From positions 1 through 64,000 of the forward strand of contig CALKQS010000008.1 of NCBI GenBank assembly GCA_937990725.1: a stretch of 64,000 nucleotides of DNA. The letters run 5' to 3'. This document shows positions 8,497-15,824 of this stretch, one piece after another. Position numbers and translations under genes: made by a program. The notes beneath the pieces are model-generated. The model was not told the DNA's origin. It was given only the letters and a program-made list of their open reading frames with translations, and searched no databases. How positions within the stretch are numbered: the stretch's first letter is position 1; each line of letters opens with the position of its first letter. Source of the DNA: an uncultured Candidatus Saccharibacteria bacterium (GTDB taxonomy: Bacteria > Patescibacteriota > Saccharimonadia > Saccharimonadales > Saccharimonadaceae).

Positions 8497-8805
8497 CTAA
8501 ATGCTCTGCGGGGTATCTGTTTCTCCGTCGGATTGCATAGCCTCCACTTCGAGTATCACATCGTCTGCATCGTTGCTGATGTCTACTCTTACATAGCGCC
8601 TATCAGTGGTTAAGCCAGTTGCTGACCAGCCATCCTCGGCATACTGCAACGACATCCACTGGATAGAGAGCGGCCCTGGCTCGTCTTCAGACCCACCATA
8701 GGGCCATGGTCTTTTCTTGAGGATCGATCGAGCAATTGACTCTTTGAGTACTGCATGTCTCTCATGCTCTTCATTTGACGGCTGCTGTGGTATTTCGTGC
8801 GGCAT
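8497..8805 (-). CDS. Small hypothetical protein
   Basis: 102 residues, no family recognised. Acidic overall, with a Trp/Tyr-containing central stretch (SIQWMSLQYAEDGWSATGLTTDRRYVRVDISND) that looks like a small beta-rich fold. The start is supported by an AAAGGAGGTG ribosome-binding site 8 bases before ATG 8805. Upstream, a TATAAC box overlaps one copy of the ACAGAGGTA motif. It ends 13 bases from the convergent murE-like gene and follows the nuclease-like gene in the same direction. Confidence 0.6.
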   Translation of the reverse strand: MPHEIPQQPSNEEHERHAVLKESIARSILKKRPWPYGGSEDEPGPLSIQWMSLQYAEDGWSATGLTTDRRYVRVDISNDADDVILEVEAMQSDGETDTPQSI

Positions 8806-8856
8806 ATGGCATACACCTCCTTTACCTCTGTTATAGTCGCATGTCTGTGGTGAGAT

Positions 8857-9780
8857 CTACCTCTGTTGCGTTGGCTTATCTAGGATACCATGGCTATACA
8901 TGCGGGCTACCACCCGTGGCATAACCCGGATAATTTTTTCCTTCGGCAGCATTAGTTTATTGCGATATTCATACCGTTCCACACCAGGGAAGAAAAAGAT
9001 CCGTCTGTCATCGCCATGCTCAGCAGCATCCTCCTGGGCCTCATGCACATAGTGTTCAGATGACTTGAGATCGATAAGCTTACCATTCACTATCATATCT
9101 ATCCCGCGCATATCCTGGTTGGCCGTACCTGGCTCATAGGCAATGCCCGCTTCATCCAGCACCCGCATGAAGAGCACTTCGTTGCGAATGCCCGCTACTG
9201 TCGCATACAACATACCTATTCGATCTTGCTTGTTTTGAGCATGCTTCTTGCCTGGACACACGGCTTCTAAGCCGTTAACTATATCCGACACAGACGGTAT
9301 CGACTTCCATGTCTCGCAGGCGTGTGTGGCGTTGTCTATCACATCGCGCAGGGCGTGATTAAAGTGCGTGAGTTTCTTGATTCGCTGCTTATTTTCTTGC
9401 CGAGTCAGCGCCATATCATCTTGTTCGGTCGCCTCCACCCAGCCAGGATACGCTGCAAGCAGCCGCGCCATATCGACATGCGACCACTGTTCTTTGCTCG
9501 CATAGTGCTGCACAAGCGTCACAGCACTCTCTCCCAGGGCAACCGAGCGTCGCTGGCGGCGTTTTTTCTCACTCCAGTTACGACCTGCTTGCTCGACGAG
9601 GTAGGTGAGATGTGGCTTTTGGCTCTTCAGCGCTGCATCAACAGTAACAAGCTGCTTTTTGATGTTCGAAGAAGACGTCGACCACTGGCTCGGCGATATG
9701 GGCGATACCGGCATTGTATCGACGTCATAGCGCTTGTGTTTGCGTGTATAGTGTGACTTATAGTGACGTGTTTTTGTCAT
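8857..9780 (-). CDS. Putative PD-(D/E)XK-fold nuclease
   Basis: 307 residues, basic N-terminus (MTKTRHYKSHYTRKHKRYD). The C-terminal third carries a plausible PD-(D/E)XK arrangement: E201 in AGIRNEVLFMRVLDEAG, D228 in QDMRGIDMIV and D237-x-K239 in GKLIDLKSS, spaced as in restriction-endonuclease-like enzymes. The helical N-terminal two thirds are unrecognised. No methyltransferase or helicase is adjacent, so this is not an obvious restriction system. Start chosen at 9780 because a TATAAT box (9793-9798) lies 12 bases upstream; an ATG further up lies before that box. Function uncertain. Confidence 0.6.
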   Translation of the reverse strand: MTKTRHYKSHYTRKHKRYDVDTMPVSPISPSQWSTSSSNIKKQLVTVDAALKSQKPHLTYLVEQAGRNWSEKKRRQRRSVALGESAVTLVQHYASKEQWSHVDMARLLAAYPGWVEATEQDDMALTRQENKQRIKKLTHFNHALRDVIDNATHACETWKSIPSVSDIVNGLEAVCPGKKHAQNKQDRIGMLYATVAGIRNEVLFMRVLDEAGIAYEPGTANQDMRGIDMIVNGKLIDLKSSEHYVHEAQEDAAEHGDDRRIFFFPGVERYEYRNKLMLPKEKIIRVMPRVVARMYSHGILDKPTQQR

Positions 9781-9792
9781 GGTTGTGTTTGT

Positions 9793-9798
9793 ATTATA
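9793..9798 (-). promoter_or_regulatory. -10 box of the nuclease-like gene
   Basis: TATATAAT with 12 bases to ATG 9780; expected leader 5-6 bases and no Shine-Dalgarno. Confidence 0.5.
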
Positions 9799-9868
9799 TA
9801 TCATTTTTAGTACCATCACAAAATCACCACATCAGTGGTGATAATGCCTATTCTTACTGTATGAGCTG

Positions 9869-10333
9869 TTACCGCTGCGACAAATAGTCAATCTCTTTGA
9901 TGATGTCGAGTAGCGCTTGGGCGCGGCGGGTTTCGTCGCGGATGGACTTGGCAATTTGGTACGCTGGGTCGATCAGGCTCTTGTCGTCTGTCGAACGGAT
10001 CAAAAGCAGATAGGTATCGAACTTCTCATCTGGGCTAACGTTGAGCTTATCCACCAGTGGGCGCAGCTCTTTGATGGCCGATTGCTTCACGCCATTGAGC
10101 GCCTCACCACTGGGGGCAGGCTGCGACGGCTGCTGCTGCGAGGACATCACTGGCACAGACGAGCCCATATTGCCCGACATACCCGAGAGTGACGAACGGC
10201 CAGCACCTTGCCCCGACATCATCGCCTGCGACCGCTGCGACGCTGCTGTGCCTACCTGCGGGCCGATCCCAGCGAGCACTTTGGCAAGCTCTTGATCGTC
10301 GGTAATTGATTGTGATGTAGTGCTAATATTCAT
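9869..10333 (-). CDS. Hypothetical protein with helical C-terminal domain
   Basis: 154 residues, unrecognised. The first ~75 residues are a low-complexity Ser/Gln/Gly/Met-rich stretch (SGQGAGRSSLSGMSGNMGSS), likely disordered. The C-terminal ~80 residues (EALNGVKQSAIKELRPLVDK...DIIKEIDYLSQR) are predicted helical and charged. No signal peptide or membrane segment. AGGTGGG lies 5 bases before ATG 10333; an in-frame GTG at 10342 is the alternative start. Confidence 0.6.
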   Translation of the reverse strand: MNISTTSQSITDDQELAKVLAGIGPQVGTAASQRSQAMMSGQGAGRSSLSGMSGNMGSSVPVMSSQQQPSQPAPSGEALNGVKQSAIKELRPLVDKLNVSPDEKFDTYLLLIRSTDDKSLIDPAYQIAKSIRDETRRAQALLDIIKEIDYLSQR

Positions 10334-10394
10334 GGTTCCCACCTGTCTCCAAATATGCTTATGATTCTCTGCTAATTAATGTATCATGGGAGGG

Positions 10395-10400
10395 TATACT
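10395..10400 (+). promoter_or_regulatory. -10 box of the SIS-domain gene
   Basis: TATACT, then a short leader with an AAGGAGA ribosome-binding site (10412-10418), then ATG 10424. This excludes the upstream ATG at 10379. Confidence 0.55.
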
Positions 10401-10423
10401 CTTGCAAGCAGAAGGAGACGATT

Positions 10424-11446
10424 ATGCTTGATGACCAGACCATATTGCGCCAACGCGGCGCTGGAGCCGCCCTGCATCACATTACAACATTATGGAAACA
10501 AACGATGCTGCCAACAGAGGTAACTAGCCAACTCTCGCATATGGCAGCCAAGCATGATATTCGTAATGTTGTGATTATAGCAATGGATGGTGGTGCGGTA
10601 CTGGCTCACGTCGCTCAGCAGCTCGTCCAGCCTCACTTGGCCGTGCCTGTGCTGTGCTGCGAGGCAGCGGCAGTGCCCGCATTTGTGGATACACATAGCC
10701 TGGTGATTATTATCGAGGCTGGCATCTTGCCTGACCAGGTGAAGAATATACTGCGCTATACACAGCAGCATGCCGCTCCGGCCGTTTTGCTCACTCATGA
10801 TGCTGCCGTGGCTGAGTGCACCACAGCATACCCTGCAGCTACCGTCGTGCCAGTCGCCAGGAGGGAAGGGCAGGTGGAACCACTACACATGCTCAGCACA
10901 CTAAGTGCGCTACTGACGGCCTATCAGTTGCTGGATGATGATCTTGTGGAAGCGATAGCAAATGGCGCAGCGTGCTCAGCGAACGCGGCGCAGCAGTGGG
11001 GTGTTACCGTGCCAACCACTCACAATCTCGCCAGGCAGCTTGCACGCCAGGCAGCGGGCAAGACGGCGGTGTTTTGTGGCAGTGGGGCGCTCGCGCCAGT
11101 GGCCCAGTGGTGGCAGTGGTGTTGGCAGAAGCGGGCGCACAATGTGGCATTCGCTACCACTCTTGCCGAAGCCGAGCAGGCTGGCGCTCATGGCTGGCTA
11201 AGCCATCCTGTAGACAAACCATTTGCGCTTTTCGACCTCGCAGGGGAGAATGACGCCACTACCCAGCAACGCATGGCAGCGCTCGATCGCCGCCTCAGTG
11301 GCCGCCGCCCCCACGCGAAGTCTATCTTGCTTGCCGGCGAGACGGAGGTAGAGCAAGTGCTACACGGCATGCTGCTAGCGGAATTCGCCAGCTGCTACCT
11401 TGGTGTGTTGAATGGCGTGAGGCAGGGGAAGGGCGGTATGTCTTGA
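10424..11446 (+). CDS. Phosphoglucose/phosphomannose isomerase-like (SIS) protein, degenerate
   Basis: 340 residues, laid out like the archaeal-type bifunctional phosphoglucose/phosphomannose isomerases: two sugar-isomerase subdomains and a C-terminal LLAEFASCYLGVLNG segment matching the family ending. The phosphosugar-binding S-x-S-G-x-T-x-E loop of active enzymes is not seen. The equivalent region reads SLVIIIEAGILPDQVKNIL, and the first glycine motif reads AMDGGAVLAHV. It may be inactive or use another ligand. Ribosome-binding site AAGGAGA, 5 bases before the start. Confidence 0.65.
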   Translation: MLDDQTILRQRGAGAALHHITTLWKQTMLPTEVTSQLSHMAAKHDIRNVVIIAMDGGAVLAHVAQQLVQPHLAVPVLCCEAAAVPAFVDTHSLVIIIEAGILPDQVKNILRYTQQHAAPAVLLTHDAAVAECTTAYPAATVVPVARREGQVEPLHMLSTLSALLTAYQLLDDDLVEAIANGAACSANAAQQWGVTVPTTHNLARQLARQAAGKTAVFCGSGALAPVAQWWQWCWQKRAHNVAFATTLAEAEQAGAHGWLSHPVDKPFALFDLAGENDATTQQRMAALDRRLSGRRPHAKSILLAGETEVEQVLHGMLLAEFASCYLGVLNGVRQGKGGMS

Positions 11447-11506
11447 AATTTCAAGGTTCATACTCGCAAAACTCTATATTTGAGTAGAGTAGGATAAAAG
11501 CCAAGC

Positions 11507-11532
11507 AAAAACCCGCCATATGCGGGCGGGTT
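11507..11532 (-). terminator. Terminator after the ABC transporter operon
   Basis: Minus strand AACCCGCC-loop-GGCGGGTT followed by TTTT. It ends the leftward ABC pair just before its converging neighbour. Confidence 0.8.
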
Positions 11533-11556
11533 CTATACCAAAATAACTTATCTTGT

Positions 11557-12780
11557 TTAGTGGTACTGCCGTAGCGACTCGATCGTGTTCTTGCGTGCGG
11601 CCCGGATGGCTGGGTAGAGGCCAAAGGTGAGGCCAACCGCCAGTGCGAGGCCAATTGCCATCACTGCCGTCTGCCACTCCAGCGATGGTGGGAAGGACAG
11701 CCAGATGCTAAAGCTCAACGCCACTATGTAGCCCAGGATATAACCCAAGATACCACCGAGCAAGCTAATCGCCAGCGCCTCGATAACAAACTGCGTAATG
11801 ATATTACCATCGGTTGCACCAACCGCTTTGCGGATGCCCACCTCGCGCGTGCGCTCCACCACACTCACCAGCATGATGTTCATGATGCCAATACCACCGA
11901 CCACCAGCGAGATCGCCGCAATCAGCGTCAACACCTGGGTCAGCGCGGTGAAGAGCCGGTTGGTCGGCTGGCTAATCGCATCACCCGTTGCCACGGTAAA
12001 GTCTTCTTCGCCTTGGTGATTTTGCTTAATCTTATCCTTAACTTGCTGAGCAATTTGCCCGACCTGCTGCGACGCATCAGCCTGGATGTTGATCTGCTGA
12101 ATCTGCGTGTGACCACTGTGGATCTTCTTACCTGCCTCAGTGGTGATGATAGCTGCGTTGTCGAAATCAACGTTGTTATAATTCAGCGGATTTTCTGTAG
12201 CACGCATCACCCCCACCACAATGAATTCCTTGCCGCGGATCTTAAATGTCTGGCCAATCGACTGCTCGGTGCCAAACAGCTGCACCGACAGCTTTGGGCC
12301 AAGCACCGCTGGCTTGGCATCGTGTGTACCACCCTCGAGGAAGTCACCCTCGCGCAGCTCGAGCTGACTCGTGATAGCAAGGTCTGGCGAAGTTGCCACA
12401 ACAGTAGTGGTGGCTTCTCGGTCGTTGCTCTTGAGCTTGTTCTCAGAGGTCATCATTGGCGCTACAGCGCGGATATGTGGCATCTTGCGCACCGCCTCAA
12501 CGTCGGACTCGGTGATGGTGCTGGTGTTGTAATTATATTGCGCCACCGAGCTCGCTAGCGACGAGAAGCTCTTGTCTTGCACGCCCGGGCGCACCACAAT
12601 GAGGTTATTGTTGAGGTCGGACACCTGTTGGGAGATGATATTGTGCAGGCCGCCGCTCAGTGCCAAGATCGCCACGATACTACCCACACCAATTGCCACA
12701 CCCAGCGTCGCCAGCAAATTACGGCCGCGATTGCGCCGGAAGCTACTGCTTGCATTTTCGAAATGGTCGATGATTATCAT
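11557..12780 (-). CDS. MacB/FtsX-type ABC transporter permease
   Basis: 407 residues. MacB-like architecture: N-terminal membrane helix (LLATLGVAIGVGSIVAILALSGG, about residues 23-45), a ~220-residue extracytoplasmic MacB_PCD domain, then three helices of the FtsX domain (AAISLVVGGIGIMNIMLVSV onward) with the conserved VVERTREVGIRKAVGA cytoplasmic loop. Transports or mechanically releases substrates such as peptides, antibiotics or lipoproteins; the substrate is unknown. Its ATG overlaps the stop of the ATPase gene (ATGA), so the two are translationally coupled. Confidence 0.88.
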   Translation of the reverse strand: MIIIDHFENASSSFRRNRGRNLLATLGVAIGVGSIVAILALSGGLHNIISQQVSDLNNNLIVVRPGVQDKSFSSLASSVAQYNYNTSTITESDVEAVRKMPHIRAVAPMMTSENKLKSNDREATTTVVATSPDLAITSQLELREGDFLEGGTHDAKPAVLGPKLSVQLFGTEQSIGQTFKIRGKEFIVVGVMRATENPLNYNNVDFDNAAIITTEAGKKIHSGHTQIQQINIQADASQQVGQIAQQVKDKIKQNHQGEEDFTVATGDAISQPTNRLFTALTQVLTLIAAISLVVGGIGIMNIMLVSVVERTREVGIRKAVGATDGNIITQFVIEALAISLLGGILGYILGYIVALSFSIWLSFPPSLEWQTAVMAIGLALAVGLTFGLYPAIRAARKNTIESLRQYH

Positions 12781-14039
12781 GCCTGGGGCTCCTTTGTGCT
12801 AGATTGGTGAGCAGACGATGGTGCAGCGGGCTGCTGGGCCGGTGCAACCTTGGCTGGCTGAGCAGATGCTGCAGATGGTGGTTGCACCGCAATATGGGCT
12901 GCTGGTGCTGCGGGCTGTGGTGCAACCGGCTTGGGTGGTGCGGCTACAGACTGTGTTGACGCAGGCGCTGCTGGCTGAGCTGCAGTAGCCGATGCTGCTT
13001 GAGCCGGCGCAGCAGAGTGTGCCAGAGCAGGCTGCGCCGCCGACGGAGCGTGCTGTGCAGCAGGCAAGGCTGGCGGCACCTCTGGCGGAGCAACTGGCAT
13101 AGGCTCGATGGTTGGGCCATCTTGAGTATGCGGATCTTCATAGTCGACTACTGCTGGTGCTGTCGTTGCTGGTGCAGGGGCGGCCTTCGCGGGACGACCG
13201 CGGGCAATTGCCTTGACGGGTGCAGCTGGCTGAGCAGCCGATGCTGTGCCCTGCGCAATCGTCGGCGCAGTCTTGCTAGCAGGCGCCGCCCGACGCACCC
13301 GTGGCTTGCGGGCCACTGGCGTTGGCGTAGCGGCAGTGGTGCGCATCTGTTCATCACTAGCAATCTGCCCATCAAGCATCTTAATCACGCGGCTAGCGTA
13401 GCTCGTGAGGTTTGGGTTGTGCGTCACCATAATGATGGTATTGCCCCGGCGGTGCAGCTGAGCCAACTCTTCCATAATAATATGGCTCGAACGGCTATCG
13501 AGGTTACCAGTTGGCTCGTCAGCCAGGATAATAGACGGGTGGTTCACCAATGCGCGGGCAATCGCCACGCGCTGTACCTGCCCACCACTGAGCTGCCACG
13601 GCATGTAATATTCGCGCTCTTGGAGGTGGAAATTCTTCAGCACAGCACTGGCCTGCTCTAGGCGCTTGACGCGGCGCATCCCCCCACGATAGCTCAGGGG
13701 AAGGGCAACGTTCTCGAGCACCGTTAGGCGATTAATCAGGTTAAAACTCTGGAAGACGATGCCAATCTGCCGTGAGCGAATCCGAGCGTGTTGGCGCTTG
13801 CTCAGCGTCGCGACCGATGTTCCATCAAGAAAATACTCGCCGCTGTCGGCGCGGTCGAGCAAGCCCATAATATTAAGCAATGTCGTCTTGCCGCAACCAC
13901 TAGGGCCCATGATGACGATGAATTCGCCTTTTTCGACTCGCAGGTCGACGTTGTCCAAGGCGTTTTGGGCAGCATCGCCCAGACCATACTGCTTGGTGAG
14001 GCCTCGGAGTTCTATAACTGGTGTAGAAGATCGTACCAT
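12777..14039 (-). CDS. MacB/LolD-type ABC ATPase with long Ala/Pro-rich tail
   Basis: 420 residues. The first ~230 are a standard ABC ATPase: Walker A GPSGCGKTT, Q-loop, signature LSGGQVQRVAIARAL, Walker B IILADEPTG and the H-loop MVTHNP. Typical family members stop there. This one continues with ~185 residues of Ala/Pro/Gln-rich, probably disordered sequence interrupted by a short acidic patch (VDYEDPHTQDGPTIEP). Partner of the downstream permease. The start ATG 14039 is 11 bases after a TATACT box, with AAAGGA between them. Confidence 0.88.
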   Translation of the reverse strand: MVRSSTPVIELRGLTKQYGLGDAAQNALDNVDLRVEKGEFIVIMGPSGCGKTTLLNIMGLLDRADSGEYFLDGTSVATLSKRQHARIRSRQIGIVFQSFNLINRLTVLENVALPLSYRGGMRRVKRLEQASAVLKNFHLQEREYYMPWQLSGGQVQRVAIARALVNHPSIILADEPTGNLDSRSSHIIMEELAQLHRRGNTIIMVTHNPNLTSYASRVIKMLDGQIASDEQMRTTAATPTPVARKPRVRRAAPASKTAPTIAQGTASAAQPAAPVKAIARGRPAKAAPAPATTAPAVVDYEDPHTQDGPTIEPMPVAPPEVPPALPAAQHAPSAAQPALAHSAAPAQAASATAAQPAAPASTQSVAAPPKPVAPQPAAPAAHIAVQPPSAASAQPAKVAPAQQPAAPSSAHQSSTKEPQA

Positions 14040-14050
14040 AATTATCCTTT

Positions 14051-14056
14051 AGTATA
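14051..14056 (-). promoter_or_regulatory. -10 box of the ABC operon
   Basis: TTTATACT, then 11 bases to ATG 14039. Transcription would start inside or just before the AAAGGA sequence. Confidence 0.5.
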
Positions 14057-14178
14057 AACTGTCAAAAAACATTTCTGCAAGCCCAATCTGCCCAAAAGTG
14101 CATATCTATGGCCACGCATCATGCCAAAAGACGAATCAGCAGCGCACTCCTATGGCAGCGTGCCGCCTGGCGCTGGTA

Positions 14179-14268
14179 TGGCGGAGAGACAGGGATTCGA
14201 ACCCTGGGTGACGTTGCCGCCACACACGCGTTCCAGGCGTGCCAATTCAACCACTCTTGCACCTCTCC
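14179..14268 (-). tRNA. tRNA-Ser(GGA)
   Basis: 90 bases including an encoded CCA. The acceptor stem GGAGAGG pairs with TCTCTCC, discriminator G, long class II variable arm, T-loop GGTTCGAATCC and anticodon GGA in the loop cctGGAacg, decoding UCC/UCU serine codons. Confidence 0.95.
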
Positions 14269-14278
14269 GTACCTCTGT

Positions 14279-14284
14279 ATTATA
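14279..14284 (-). promoter_or_regulatory. -10 box of tRNA-Ser
   Basis: GCTATAAT, 10 bases upstream of the mature tRNA 5' end. The bases right after it form a copy of the ACAGAGGTA motif (14270-14279). Confidence 0.65.
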
Positions 14285-14652
14285 GCGGATGTGGGGTGGG
14301 GTGGCAATATGTATGAGTTGCTCGGATATATTGCAATTTGCTCATGCAAGTATTTTACCTATGAGAGTGTGTATTGGTGTTATATTTGTCAGTCTGTATC
14401 GTTAATTATTTTAAATATAAATGTATAGGGAAGGATCAATAACTATTCTTGTACGATTGGAGGGTTGCAAACTATCATACTTTCTTTATCATGTGGTATG
14501 TATAAAATATCTCCCATTTTTGCCAAAAAATAATGTTCGAGTATATTTCTATACTAACCTCTGTGTGCATGCGCCATTCATTTTTCTCAACAGAGGCCAA
14601 AAAATATTTGACCTGCCGCGCAAACAATGGTAGCATGAAACGCAAGTGCGCA
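14285..14652. other. AT-rich noncoding spacer
   Basis: About 370 bases, clearly richer in A+T than the flanks, with no credible gene. It contains two copies of the ACAGAGG motif in opposite orientation 24 bases apart (14557-14565 and 14589-14597), which could pair as a stem (CCTCTGT / ACAGAGG). Confidence 0.5.
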
Positions 14653-14658
14653 TATAAT
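14653..14658 (+). promoter_or_regulatory. -10 box of the secreted-protein gene
   Basis: CATATAAT, then a ~39-base leader with GGGGAGGA about 10 bases before ATG 14704. Confidence 0.5.
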
Positions 14659-14703
14659 AAGCACACATAACCACTAATCCTGTATTGGGGAGGATTGAAG
14701 CTT

Positions 14704-15735
14704 ATGACAGAAATACGCAATAGTTATCCGGTAGGCGTTAGCGGATCTGAAAAACCAGATAATGCAGCCTCACATGAACAAAAAAACCCCCGTAGACGAG
14801 ATTTCCTTCTCGGTTTGAGTCTCGGTGGTGCAGCCTTGGCTGTTGGAGCAGGTCTATCAGCAGCTCTTTTTGGTCACAACCGATCTAGCTCAGCCTCTTC
14901 AGAAACAACGCCCTCTGCATCAGAATCTCCAAGCTCGAGCCCAGAAGCAACTCCATCTGCCACTGCAACAGAGTTCACTGAGTCATCGGCACCGTCTCAA
15001 GAACCAGAGTCAACTCATACTAATGAATTGCGCCCTGAGCCCGTTGGCAAATATAATTTTTCGAATTTGAATGAATTCAATGACAAGTTATGGGAACAGT
15101 ACGATGACCGTACCAAAGGTCAAGTTGTTCTCGATTTTTTCAAAAACAATCTTAGCCCAGACGTTATCGATAAGCTCGTCAACTGGAATGCGGGTAAATC
15201 ACAAGAGCTAGCGGATATTTGGTTCAGCGATGTCGACCCGCTTATACGCAAACTGACACACGATGCCAAATATCATGCAAAACTTACCGACGATAATGGC
15301 GCAGAAATTTATCCATGGTCACTACTAAACAATTTAGCGAGCTATCTTGATGTTCCGCACATAGGCCAATCCAAGGGATATTATGGTAAGTTTGTTGACG
15401 AAGCTTACCAATCTCGTGGCCAGGACCTTCCAAACTACAAACCGACTATATTCACAATTCAAAGATTCGCTACCATGTCTGAATTAGGCGACAGATATCC
15501 GATAGATACGAGCAAGACCGTTAAGGGCGAGCAAATCTTTAGCGCAGTCTACTGCGAGGTACTAAATGATAGAGATGGTAAGATATATGATTTTGCCATC
15601 CGAACTCAGGTACAAGACCCAAAGACAGGGAGATACGATGTCGACCCATTTCCACGCGTTGCTTATTTCTGTCGTACGGATGAATCTAATAAGTATAAGC
15701 CTACTAATATCCCCCCACTGAATGAAGCGCGTTAG
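14704..15735 (+). CDS. Secreted or membrane-anchored protein with Tat-like signal
   Basis: 343 residues, no family recognised. The N-terminus has PRRRDFLLG (residues 29-37) followed by a hydrophobic GGAALAVGAGLSAALFG stretch, which resembles a twin-arginine signal or an N-terminal membrane anchor. Next is a ~55-residue Ser/Thr/Pro/Glu-rich linker, then a mostly helical ~240-residue domain (NLNEFNDKLWEQYDDRTKGQVVLDFF...). A TTG at 14695 is a possible alternative start. It lies directly upstream of the T4SS cluster in the same direction and may be a secreted or surface accessory (inference). Confidence 0.65.
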   Translation: MTEIRNSYPVGVSGSEKPDNAASHEQKNPRRRDFLLGLSLGGAALAVGAGLSAALFGHNRSSSASSETTPSASESPSSSPEATPSATATEFTESSAPSQEPESTHTNELRPEPVGKYNFSNLNEFNDKLWEQYDDRTKGQVVLDFFKNNLSPDVIDKLVNWNAGKSQELADIWFSDVDPLIRKLTHDAKYHAKLTDDNGAEIYPWSLLNNLASYLDVPHIGQSKGYYGKFVDEAYQSRGQDLPNYKPTIFTIQRFATMSELGDRYPIDTSKTVKGEQIFSAVYCEVLNDRDGKIYDFAIRTQVQDPKTGRYDVDPFPRVAYFCRTDESNKYKPTNIPPLNEAR

Positions 15736-15809
15736 AAAGTGTAGCGCTTATATCCTTCACAATTTTCAATTTTAGCTCCATATAGCTAGTTTTATAGCGT
15801 TGTTTTGTG

Positions 15810-15815
15810 TATTAT
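15810..15815 (+). promoter_or_regulatory. Candidate -10 box of the T4SS cluster
   Basis: TGTGTATTAT, 9 bases before ATG 15825 and without a ribosome-binding site. This would make the first T4SS gene nearly leaderless. Confidence 0.4.
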
Positions 15816-15824
15816 ATGTAGTGT

